A stretch of DNA of 64,000 bases from Rhizobium leguminosarum (GTDB lineage: Bacteria > Pseudomonadota > Alphaproteobacteria > Rhizobiales > Rhizobiaceae): NCBI RefSeq assembly GCF_001679785.1, contig NZ_CP016286.1:1984001-2048000 (forward strand), read 5' to 3'. Position 1 is the first letter of the stretch. Each line of letters opens with the position of its first letter. Shown one piece after another: positions 44,712-52,442 of this stretch. The notes under the pieces were generated by a model. It was given only the letters and a program-made list of their open reading frames with translations. It was not told where the DNA came from and ran no database searches. The position numbers and the translations under genes were made by a program.

Positions 44712-44757
44712 GGTATCTCCTGTTCCCGGCATCTAAGCCGAAGTCAGGCAGAAATTC

Positions 44758-44992
44758 CACTTATCCTGGCTGTTCAGATTTCCCGAGCCAGCTCTCTATC
44801 TTCCAACCCGCCTCCTTGGCTTTATCAAACCGACTAAGAATGAAGGCATCGAGTTTGTTCGTCTGTCGTGAGACGAACGTAGGGCTATTGTCGTAGCACC
44901 GAACGTAGAAGAGCAATCGCCCTGCTCTCTCAATATCTCTCCGGCGAATCTGCCAAGCCTTCAGCTGTGATGGCGTGGGAGATGCATCTAGC
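44758..44992 (-). pseudogene. tnsB: tnsB middle fragment between two ISs
   Basis: On the minus strand it reads LDASPTPSQLKAWQIRRRDI...FYVRCYDNSPTFVSRQTNKL...GWKIESWLGKSEQPG with no stop until the IS3 end. The frame is continuous with the N-terminal piece across the IS481 target duplication, so this is tnsB codons from about 87 to 165. It has no start of its own. Confidence 0.8.
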
Positions 44993-45994
44993 TGTTTAGT
45001 CCCGGCATTTGATGGTGCATTATTTTCCTTAGAATGGAGGGAGGCACTATGGGCCAGGTTCTACACGGGAGCGCCACAACGACAGAGGCAATCCGTCGAG
45101 CAATACAAAATAGTGAAGAGAGCCTGAGAGCGCTTTCAAAGCGGTATGGGGTCAATCAGAAGACAATAGCCAAATGGAAGAGACGGACATCATTGGCCGA
45201 TCTTCCGACAGGCCCGAAGGACCCGCATTCGACAATCCTCTCCCTTGAAGAAGAAGCCGTCATCGTCGCCTTTCGCAGGCATACATTGCTGCCTCTTGAT
45301 GACTGCCTCTATGCCCTTCAACCGACGATCCCGCATCTGACACGTTCGTCCCTGCACAGGTGTCTGCAGCGCCACGGCATTTCACGCCTGCCGGAAGTGA
45401 AAGGCGACAAAGAACCGAAGAAAAAGTTCAAAAGCTACCCGATCGGCTACTTCCACGTCGATATTGCCGAGGTGCAGACGGCTGAGGGCAAGCTCTATCT
45501 CTTCGTGGCGATTGATCGCACGTCCAAGTTCGCCTTCGCTGAGCTCTATGCCAAAGCTGGCAAGATGAATGCCGCCCAGTTCCTGCGCAACCTGATCGCG
45601 GCGGTGCCCTACACCATCCATACTATCCTGACCGATAATGGCATCCAGTTCACCAACCGGGCCTGTGACCAAAATGCCTTCCAGCACATCTTCGACCGAG
45701 TCTGTGAGGAATACGAGATCGAGCATCGCCTGACAAAGGTTAAGCACCCATGGACCAATGGGCAGGTCGAGCGGATGAACCGGACGATCAAGGAAGCGAC
45801 TGTCAAGCGCTTCCACTACGACGATCACGCACAACTGAAAAAGCATCTCGCCGACTTCATCGACGCCTACAATTTTGGGCGCAGGCTCAAGACACTAAAG
45901 GGCCTCACCCCCTACGAGTTCATCTGCAAAAGGTGGACTTCCGAGCCAGATCGATTCATCATCGATCCTATCCATCAAATGCCGGGACTAAACA
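44993..45994 (+). mobile_element. IS481-family insertion sequence inside tnsB (1002 bp)
   Basis: Perfect inverted ends of at least 23 bp: TGTTTAGTCCCGGCATTTGA at 44993 and its complement ending at 45994. Flanks are TCTAGC (left) and CCTAGC (right), a 6-bp duplication with one difference. Removing the element joins the tnsB N-terminal and middle fragments in frame. It carries one transposase gene in the opposite direction to tnsB. Confidence 0.88.
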
Positions 45995-45999
45995 CCTAG
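45049..45999 (+). CDS. IS481-family transposase
   Basis: 316 residues: an HTH region (LRALSKRYGVNQKTIAKWKRR) and an rve core with YFHVDIAEVQT, ILTDNGIQFTN and WTNGQVERMNRT giving D, D, E. GGAGG precedes the ATG at 45049. The stop codon TAG lies at 45997-45999, outside the element in the duplicated target, so the last residues depend on the insertion site. Confidence 0.9.
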   Translation: MGQVLHGSATTTEAIRRAIQNSEESLRALSKRYGVNQKTIAKWKRRTSLADLPTGPKDPHSTILSLEEEAVIVAFRRHTLLPLDDCLYALQPTIPHLTRSSLHRCLQRHGISRLPEVKGDKEPKKKFKSYPIGYFHVDIAEVQTAEGKLYLFVAIDRTSKFAFAELYAKAGKMNAAQFLRNLIAAVPYTIHTILTDNGIQFTNRACDQNAFQHIFDRVCEEYEIEHRLTKVKHPWTNGQVERMNRTIKEATVKRFHYDDHAQLKKHLADFIDAYNFGRRLKTLKGLTPYEFICKRWTSEPDRFIIDPIHQMPGLNT

Positions 46000-46257
46000 C
46001 GGCTCCTGCAACACCTTTATGTCGGCCGCCGTAATCAACGCGGTGACCACGCCTTCTCGCTCAAGACGGATGACGTCGCCAGTGGCCTGCAAAACGGCAT
46101 AGTCAATGCGGGCAATTTTATAAGGGTTGTCGGTAGCGACAGCCCTCAATTCGAGTGGATCGGCTGAGCCCTCGCCCTCAACAACGAACTCACCTCGAAC
46201 TTCAGCTCCCGACCCCACGAAGTGGAGCCGGTCCCCTTTTGAAAGGTCTAAAATCAC
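45988..46257 (-). pseudogene. tnsB: tnsB N-terminal fragment
   Basis: Starts with GTG at 46257, overlapping the tnsA stop (GTGA). It reads MILDLSKGDRLHFVGSGAEV...RLEREGVVTALITAADIKVLQEPL, then leaves tnsB for the IS481 end and stops (GV, TAG). Its normal continuation is at 44992. Position after tnsA and the frame-true junction identify it as the transposase N-terminal domain. Confidence 0.8.
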
Positions 46258-47072
46258 CGCCCGGCCTCCCGCTCAAGGAGCCATACGTTGGTGTTTCCCT
46301 TCAGACCCGTGTTCAGGTCAATCGAAACGAAGCCGCGCGAATGCAGCGCATGAAGCTTCGCCCGACCAAAGGGACCGTCGCCCAGCGCTTTCGCCAACCG
46401 CCAATACTGCTTTGGGCCGTCACTTTTGAACTCGTTCTGGCATAGATGCTCATCGTAAGCATCAATCGCGACCCATTTGTCGAAATTCAAACGCCTCACG
46501 GTCTCTATCACTTCATAGGTGAAGTGCTTCTTCCGCCTTAGCTCGAAGAACTTGAACCCGCGACGGCGATAAACCTCCTTCGCCAAAACGAGCTTCTGCT
46601 GATAGGCCTCATCACCATCGCGGGGATCAACATCCTCCTTGATTTCAAGAATGATCGTTTGCAAATGCTCCTTCGCGCCTCTTCCCACAGGTTTCGCGGC
46701 CGCCTCCGAGAAAGACATCCCCCTTTGCAGGTCAATACCGAGAGAGGTTCGGGCCTTCAGCATCATATCCGGGAAGTACAAGAGCGGAGCACCCCGACCG
46801 CGCACCATCATTTCTAACCGATGGGGCTGGGCCAGCCACATATCGATGCGACTGGAGGCATCGGCCATCTGAAACGCTATACGTTCCAGGCGAGACTCCC
46901 AAGGCATGGTCATCCCGGCCTTGATTGACGGAAAAGTGCCAGTGGGCTTGGTTTGCCGCCCGTTTATGATCCGGCGAACGGGGCCCCCATCACTGGCCCA
47001 CAGAATTCTGGCGATAGTCCCTGCCGACCGTTCCTCAACCGTCGTCGAAACGTTTTCAATATCGACGTCCAT
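46254..47072 (-). CDS. tnsA: TnsA-like endonuclease of a Tn7-like element
   Basis: 272 residues with the TnsA restriction-endonuclease fold: E59 in MPWESRLE, D102 in FPDMMLK, and E143-I-K145 in ILEIKED form the metal site. A C-terminal winged-helix region (WRLAKALGDGPFGRAKLHAL) would contact TnsC or TnsB. TnsA cuts the 5' ends of the element, allowing cut-and-paste movement. It is the first gene of tnsA-tnsB-tnsC-tniQ on the minus strand. All catalytic residues are intact. Confidence 0.82.
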   Translation of the reverse strand: MDVDIENVSTTVEERSAGTIARILWASDGGPVRRIINGRQTKPTGTFPSIKAGMTMPWESRLERIAFQMADASSRIDMWLAQPHRLEMMVRGRGAPLLYFPDMMLKARTSLGIDLQRGMSFSEAAAKPVGRGAKEHLQTIILEIKEDVDPRDGDEAYQQKLVLAKEVYRRRGFKFFELRRKKHFTYEVIETVRRLNFDKWVAIDAYDEHLCQNEFKSDGPKQYWRLAKALGDGPFGRAKLHALHSRGFVSIDLNTGLKGNTNVWLLEREAGR

Positions 47073-47265
47073 GCTAGCTCCTTTTAAAAAATCCTGTGCA
47101 TAGGAAACAAGAACTCCGCTCCGCGCCCCTATGTTTTCGGGTCCGCAGATGACAGGCTGTTCTCTTGGTGTTAAGGCTTACTAATACAGCTGGCACGAAC
47201 TCAGACATCGGCCAGCAGCAACTGAATGGAACGCTTAAAGCGATTCTATCTGAGATGGAAGGGTC
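47073..47265. other. Upstream of tnsA; candidate Tn7-like end
   Basis: No gene. The tnsA-proximal terminus of a Tn7-like element is expected here. Read inward from 47154 the minus strand starts TGTCATCTGCGGACCCGAAA, which vaguely recalls the TGT...GCGGAC ends of Tn7. No matching opposite end was found, so this is a guess. Confidence 0.25.
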
Positions 47266-47844
47266 ATGATGACCTCGGTTGAAAACCGTCCTTCAAAGCC
47301 GGATAAGGCGATTGGGGCGATACTTGCCTCCCTTGACGAGCAGATCACCCGTCAGGGGATCGACATCGATGCTCTCAAACAAGAGATCGAAAAGCTCACT
47401 CTACAGGTCCGAGAAAGAGAGAAGGACGTCAGCCGAATCCGGGAGGCGAGACGACAGCTGACGCTGATCCAAACTACGCAGCTAGAAGCGGAGGAAATCG
47501 CATCTGAAGCCTTAAAGGTGCCTGAAGGCTTCGCAAAACGGCATGCAGAGCGGAAAAATGGGCAAGCCTGGCAAGTTCGACAACAGGCCTACCTGATATT
47601 GAAGGAGACGGGGCATCCGCTTAGTCGAGCGGAATTGCTTGAGAAAATGACTGCTGCGGGCTTCGTTATCGACTCCCCGCGTCCTCTCCACCGTATCGGG
47701 AAGATACTGTGGGAAGCAAAAGACGCTTTTGTCTATCATGACAACGGCTATTGGCTAGTAGGTGAGCCGGTTACCGAGCCGGTCGAGCGCATCAAACGAT
47801 TTAGGACTCGGAAGCCCCGCAAGAAGAAAACCTTGGAAACCTAG
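47266..47844 (+). CDS. Coiled-coil plus winged-helix protein upstream of SIR2-HerA
   Basis: 192 residues. Residues 18-75 form a coiled coil (LDEQITRQGIDIDALKQEIEKLTLQVREREKDVSRIREARRQ in heptads). Residues 98-160 look like a winged helix of the HARE-HTH kind (QAYLILKETGHPLSRAELLEKM, HRIGKILWEAKDAFVYHDNGYW). A basic tail ends it. A DNA-binding or regulatory role is inferred. It is transcribed toward the SIR2 gene, separated by the repeat array. Confidence 0.6.
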   Translation: MMTSVENRPSKPDKAIGAILASLDEQITRQGIDIDALKQEIEKLTLQVREREKDVSRIREARRQLTLIQTTQLEAEEIASEALKVPEGFAKRHAERKNGQAWQVRQQAYLILKETGHPLSRAELLEKMTAAGFVIDSPRPLHRIGKILWEAKDAFVYHDNGYWLVGEPVTEPVERIKRFRTRKPRKKKTLET

Positions 47845-47855
47845 AGAGGAGTGTC

Positions 47856-48190
47856 AATTCTAAAGGAATTCTATTAAAATTAACGTGCAAATCGTTTGGT
47901 CGCCTAAAATGTTGACATTTCAAACATAAGGGCATTCCAGAGGAATTCGCCTGCGACACGTTACTCTGTAATTCCTTGAGCATCTGTGGGTTTTGGCTTT
48001 AAAGCCACTGCGTCGAAGCGTGCTGGTGGCCACCCACAAAGGAATTTCTCTCACTACCGCCGACCGAGAATTCCCAAGACAGGCAGCTCTCCAAAGGAAT
48101 TCTTGCGCGTTGCTAGGATTTTTCCCTCCAAATGCAGGGTGTATTTCCTTATCGAATTCCTTTCCGCCATTTAAAAGGATTCCTTGAGAA
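47856..48190. repeat. Array of AAAGGAATTC-type repeats in both orientations
   Basis: Copies or near copies at 47862-47871, 47941-47948, 47970-47977 (inverted), 48038-48046, 48068-48075 (inverted), 48093-48102, 48154-48163 (inverted, perfect partner of 48093) and 48174-48185. Five contain GAATTC. Several pair as local hairpins, e.g. ATTCC-AGA-GGAAT at 47934-47946. No gene is seen. It could be an operator array, a non-coding RNA or an element end. Confidence 0.65.
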
Positions 48191-48418
48191 AGCTCTGAGG
48201 CCGAATGCCGGTTTCGGAAACACAAAAAGGGTTCGAGCGCTGAAGCATGGGTGCTGCAAGTTCTAAACCCTTGCTCCCCGAGGCCGGAAATTCGATCAAT
48301 TCAGCGCGTTGGATGACATCCATATGTGCCGAGTAGGCCGACCGTCGGGTTGCGGATCAACAACCACGTCAGATACCTTCCTCCTCAACTTATTATAGAA
48401 TTTCGAGTCGGGGGTGGC

Positions 48419-49780
48419 GTGAGCGATTATTGGTCAGACAGGGCAGGATTGGCTGCCAACTTACGTCTCCTTACCCGAGAGGGGAAGTGGCTTGCCTGGG
48501 AAGACCGCGACGCCGATCCAGATGATGCTTCGAGCAGGAGAATAGCCGGAGCTAAGACGCGCGTTGAGGACACACTGAGCCAGGCGCTTCATTCTACCAA
48601 CGTGATAGCCTTGCTGGGTTCGGGGGCTTCTTTTTGCGCAAAGAACGCGACTGTCAAACGAGCCCCTGGAATGGCCGACTTGTGGCATGCCGCGAGGGAC
48701 AAGGTTTGCGAAGGAAATTTGTTTGGTCACGATGACTTCGACAACGTGGTAATTGATGTCATCGGCTCGCTGCCCGAAGAAGGTAAGGCTGGCGACATCG
48801 AGAACCTTCTAAGTCTTTGTAAAATGAAGCTTGAACTCCTGGAAGCTAGGGCTAAAAATCAGAAGCCCGTTGGTGAGGTTGCGCCATCGGACAGCTCGGC
48901 TGATCCTGTCACCGTCTTAAAACAGTTTATCGATAAGGCCGAGAGTGCGATTCTGCAGAGGGTTGACTTCGTCGACAACGAAACCGTGCTCTCCGCTCAC
49001 AAAGCCCTAATTCAGAAATTGGCTAAGCGGGCGGTCGAAAAGCCCCGCGTAAGACTTTTTACCACCAACTATGACCTGTGCTTGGAAGAATCAGCCGCCC
49101 GTATCGGGGTTGTCCTCATTGATGGTTTCTCACACAGCGCCGAACAACGTTTTAACCGGGATTACTTCCAGCACGACATTGTCCGAAGGGCGACATCGGG
49201 CACAAAGGCGGATTATATCGACGGCGTTTTTCACCTGTATAAGCTTCACGGGTCAGTTGACTGGCGGCGGAAACAAGATGGTGTCGTCATACGCTCCCAA
49301 GCCAACGATACCGAGGGATTAAAGCCGGTACTGATATACCCGAGGTCGACGAAGTATCAGGAGGCGTTCGAGGTGCCGTATCTCGATATGTTCGCCGCAT
49401 TCCAGGCAGCCCTGCGAGAACCTGACACGACGCTGGTTGTTGCGGGGTTCGGCTTTGCCGACGATCACATCAGCGCACCAATCTGGTCTGCATTGGAGTC
49501 AAACCTGAGCTTGCGGCTGATTCTTGTAGACCCGTCTTTCGTTCCGGTGGTCAGACTTGATGCAATCGGGGCCGGTGGCCACCTGATCGATCTGGAAATC
49601 GGTGTCCAACGGCAGTATCAGAAAAGGATTATGCGTCTAGTCGGAGAGGGCGACCCCCGCATTACCGTCCTTAATGGTCGTTTTGAAGACTTAGTGGACG
49701 CCATGCCAACGATCACCGGAGAGTCGGATCGACAACGCTTACAGATGCGTCTGGACCAAATCAGGGATTTTCCAGCGTGA
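48419..49780 (+). CDS. SIR2-domain protein of a SIR2-HerA defence pair
   Basis: 453 residues from the GTG at 48419, which has GGGGG upstream (a longer frame opens at a GTG at 48326). SIR2 fold features: ALLGSGASF near 64, the NAD-site TTNYD near 215 and LHGSVDW near 276, plus VAGFGFADDHI. In SIR2-HerA anti-phage systems this subunit hydrolyses NAD+ or cleaves nucleic acid when activated. The stop overlaps the herA start (GTGA), so the two proteins are made together. Confidence 0.88.
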   Translation: MSDYWSDRAGLAANLRLLTREGKWLAWEDRDADPDDASSRRIAGAKTRVEDTLSQALHSTNVIALLGSGASFCAKNATVKRAPGMADLWHAARDKVCEGNLFGHDDFDNVVIDVIGSLPEEGKAGDIENLLSLCKMKLELLEARAKNQKPVGEVAPSDSSADPVTVLKQFIDKAESAILQRVDFVDNETVLSAHKALIQKLAKRAVEKPRVRLFTTNYDLCLEESAARIGVVLIDGFSHSAEQRFNRDYFQHDIVRRATSGTKADYIDGVFHLYKLHGSVDWRRKQDGVVIRSQANDTEGLKPVLIYPRSTKYQEAFEVPYLDMFAAFQAALREPDTTLVVAGFGFADDHISAPIWSALESNLSLRLILVDPSFVPVVRLDAIGAGGHLIDLEIGVQRQYQKRIMRLVGEGDPRITVLNGRFEDLVDAMPTITGESDRQRLQMRLDQIRDFPA

Positions 49781-51549
49781 TTGATCCGGTAAACGCGCTC
49801 ATCGATCAAGACAAACGGCTTGGCACAGTAACCCGCGTGTCCGCCGCATCAATCGAGCTGACCGTGCCGTTGGCATTGGCAGCGAGTGGCCAGAGGGGGT
49901 TGGCCCGAGGTGCGACAGGTGACTTTGTCTTTATTGATTGCGACAAGGAATGTATCCTTGGTCGTATTACCGAAGTTGCTATTCCTGATCGTCAGAGGCC
50001 TGGCCTTGAACGGCAGATGGAAAGCGAGGTTATCGCTGAGCCCCAAGGTCGCGCCCAGCTCTTAGCTACCGTCAGCAAAACGACCCACAAGGTCACGCGC
50101 GGCATCAATGTGAAGCCGCGTGTTGGCGACGGGGTGTTTCTTGCTGACGGTAGCGCCCTGGCGACGGCCATCCAGGAAGCTCTCCAAGGGGAAATGGAGC
50201 CCGGTCAAACGGAGAGGCTTCTGGTGAACCTCGGTCGCCTGTCCGGGATCACGGATAGCTTTATTGCCATGCCGCCCGAAAAGCTGTTTGGACGCCATTG
50301 TGGAGTATTCGGTGCGACGGGTGGCGGTAAAAGCTGGACGCTATCCAAACTTTTAAATGAAATAGTACGGCTGAAGGGGAAGTGCATTCTCTTCGACCCG
50401 ACCGGCGAGTTCCAGGGAAAGGTATCTGGGGCTACCGAGTTCTCTTTTTCTCAGGCGACAGAGAAGCAACCGCTCGCGCATTTCCCATACAAAAAATTGT
50501 CGGAAGTCGACCTATACGCACTTCTCACGCCGTCAGCGCAAGCTCAAGGCCCCAACCTCAGGAGTGCAATCAAAAGTTTGAGGCTAGTTAGCGCTCTGCG
50601 TAAAGAGCCCTATCGCTATCGAATGGAGAAGGTCGCGGGCGACCACCAACAGTTCTACATCACCGAAAATGCATTCGTGGAGGTCCGAAGAAGCGGCGTC
50701 ATTAGGAAAGCAGGGAAAAGCCGAAATGCGGTCTCACTCGCACTTATTGCCCTTACCAGTGAAATGGACTCACACCATTGCGATTTTGACGTCAGGCTGC
50801 TCTCTGACCAGATACGGGAAGAATGCGTCAAGCAATACACCAATGATGAGATGGGCAACTACGGGCAACACGATGACTTCCTTCTCGGCAACTGCAACTC
50901 GCTTAACGTGCGCATTGAGAACTACCTATCGTCTCCGGAAATGCGATGCCTCTTTTCTGACGATGGCGTCGACATTTGTGCCGTTCTCGATGAATTCATC
51001 ACAGACCCGAACCAGCACGCCCTGGTTCTTTCGTTCGAGCATGTTAGCTACAAGTACAACACCCGTGAGCTGCTGCTAAACTCGCTCGGGCGGTACCTGC
51101 TCGGCCTCGCTCGCAAGAACACCTTCCAGAACCAGCCACTGGTCTGCTTCCTCGACGAAGCGCATCAATTTATCGGTCGATCAATTGGCGATGACGCGAA
51201 CCAGGTTTCCCTTGATGCTTTCGGCCTCATAGCGAAGGAAGGTCGCAAATATGGGCTAACCACAGCTATCGCCACCCAGAGGCCTCGCGATGTCCCATCC
51301 GACGTGCTCAGCCAGCTGGGCACCCTGTTCGTCCATCGGCTAACAAACGACCGGGATCGAGAGACGATAGAACGAGCTTGTGGAGATTTGGATCGGGATG
51401 CGGCAGCATTCATCCCCTCGTTAGCGCAAGGAGAGGCAATTGTGGTCGGTCCGGAACTCCCTGCCCCGCTTCCGATCTTGATTGACAGCCCCGAGAAAGG
51501 GCAACAACCCTCCTCACACGGCCCGCGATATCAAGCTTTCTGGGGTTAG
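49777..51549 (+). CDS. herA: HerA-like ATPase of the SIR2-HerA defence pair
   Basis: 590 residues: an N-terminal HAS-barrel (GTVTRVSAASIELTVPLAL, GDFVFIDCD), Walker A GATGGGKSWTL near 179-189, Walker B LVCFLDEAHQF near 459, and a sensor/arginine region (ATQRPRDVPSDVLSQLGT). HerA proteins form hexameric DNA translocases; here it would assemble with the SIR2 protein. The GTG start is fixed by the 4-base overlap with the SIR2 gene. Confidence 0.92.
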   Translation: MIDPVNALIDQDKRLGTVTRVSAASIELTVPLALAASGQRGLARGATGDFVFIDCDKECILGRITEVAIPDRQRPGLERQMESEVIAEPQGRAQLLATVSKTTHKVTRGINVKPRVGDGVFLADGSALATAIQEALQGEMEPGQTERLLVNLGRLSGITDSFIAMPPEKLFGRHCGVFGATGGGKSWTLSKLLNEIVRLKGKCILFDPTGEFQGKVSGATEFSFSQATEKQPLAHFPYKKLSEVDLYALLTPSAQAQGPNLRSAIKSLRLVSALRKEPYRYRMEKVAGDHQQFYITENAFVEVRRSGVIRKAGKSRNAVSLALIALTSEMDSHHCDFDVRLLSDQIREECVKQYTNDEMGNYGQHDDFLLGNCNSLNVRIENYLSSPEMRCLFSDDGVDICAVLDEFITDPNQHALVLSFEHVSYKYNTRELLLNSLGRYLLGLARKNTFQNQPLVCFLDEAHQFIGRSIGDDANQVSLDAFGLIAKEGRKYGLTTAIATQRPRDVPSDVLSQLGTLFVHRLTNDRDRETIERACGDLDRDAAAFIPSLAQGEAIVVGPELPAPLPILIDSPEKGQQPSSHGPRYQAFWG

Positions 51550-51580
51550 CAGCGGAGCTGGGTGCACACTTTCTACAAAA

Positions 51581-51745
51581 TCGCAATCTTTTGGATAAAA
51601 TCGCAATCGTCGTCTGGCGGAAGCTCTCGGCGATAATGCAAGTCGCGTGAAGCACATCCGCAATCCATTGATTTCGGCAATGCGAGGTGCTTTTCGCGAT
51701 TCCGAAAATCCCAATCTACATGTTCAGCGTCGCAATCTCTTGGAT
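51581..51745. repeat. TCGCAATC repeats downstream of herA
   Basis: TCGCAATCTTTTGGAT (51581-51596) recurs as TCGCAATCTCTTGGAT (51730-51745), one mismatch in 16. A partial third copy (TCGCAATC, 51601-51608) follows AAAA as the first does. The region 51550-51947 has no convincing gene apart from the DUF1127 leader. It could mark the island edge. Confidence 0.5.
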
Positions 51746-51947
51746 TGAGAATTTCAATTTGTTGGTCCCTACACACGTCCCCTCACAGGCCGGTCAGTCG
51801 GCACGCGACGATCGTTCAATATCTCTGATGTTATCCATAAGTTCTATTCGTTTGAATGATGAGTTTTCAAAGCCCATATTAGGATCATGGACATGGACGA
51901 ACCTCCCATTGACGACCATGCCCCTGACCCAAGAAAGGAACCGGAAA

Positions 51948-52148
51948 ATGACCACGCTCACCTATCGCGGTGGTGGTAAGTCCCTCACCTCCAGTGAAAG
52001 CCGCTTCGACCTGGCACATTATGCCCGTAAGCTTGTGCTCGCCTGGACGCGCTGGCAGACGGCCCGCGAAATCGAAGCCATGCCCTTCGACATTCGCAAG
52101 GACATCGGCTGGCCGAGCACGGACGACAACAAACACCGGATCATGTAA
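51948..52148 (+). CDS. DUF1127 family small protein
   Basis: 66 residues. The C-terminal half (RKLVLAWTRWQTAREIEAMPFDIRKDIGW) is the DUF1127 pattern: an Arg-rich amphipathic helix followed by a short domain ending in DIGW. Such proteins are abundant in rhizobia, and some modulate RNA turnover or phosphate and carbon metabolism. AAAGGA precedes the ATG at 51948. Marks the return to backbone-like sequence. Confidence 0.78.
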   Translation: MTTLTYRGGGKSLTSSESRFDLAHYARKLVLAWTRWQTAREIEAMPFDIRKDIGWPSTDDNKHRIM

Positions 52149-52174
52149 TGAATGCGACATTCTTCCCAAGACAA

Positions 52175-52208
52175 GGGCGGCGCCTGCCTCGTGCAACGCC
52201 GCCTTTTT
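52175..52208 (+). terminator. Rho-independent terminator after DUF1127 gene
   Basis: GGCGGCG (52176-52182) pairs with CGCCGCC (52197-52203) across a 14-base loop and is followed by TTTTT. Confidence 0.85.
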
Positions 52209-52442
52209 CGTGAACTGAGCGTCCATCCCTAAGCCATTTTCAACATTGAATTTCAGTCGCCTGTCGGCCTGTTTTATGCTTGCCCTCTGCCATTCTCGCG
52301 GTTTGACCGGCCAAATCGCCGACGATGTCGCATATTTGCTCTTCCCGGCCGCATTTTTCCATGCCAGTGTCGCTTTCAGGACATCGGCGCGACGCATTCC
52401 GCGCAACGAATGTGTCATCGCCCCTCGAGCATGGATTTCGCT

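Larger units (their letters stand above)
43557..44757 (-). mobile_element. IS3-family insertion sequence inside tnsB
   Basis: About 1.2 kb with ends TGGA-TTTCCGCCT (left) and TGGAATTTCTGCCT (right, inverted), preceded on both sides by TAAG that may belong to the repeats. It carries orfA and orfB in IS3 arrangement. The flanking triplets (TGC/TCC if TAAG is included) do not match, and joining the flanks does not restore the tnsB frame cleanly, so some change followed insertion. Confidence 0.82.

Noticed and set aside
43550..44764. Clean 3-bp target duplication for the IS3 element
   Set aside because: Flanks are TGC and TCC (or AAG/CTT for the shorter ends), and joining them does not restore the tnsB frame, so no duplication is claimed.
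46254..47072. Stand-alone restriction endonuclease
   Set aside because: The E-D-ExK nuclease is coupled (GTGA) to the transposase N-terminus and sits in tnsA-B-C-tniQ order.
47856..48190. Retron or reverse-transcriptase-associated RNA
   Set aside because: No reverse transcriptase gene is present; the repeats may still be an RNA, but not for that reason.
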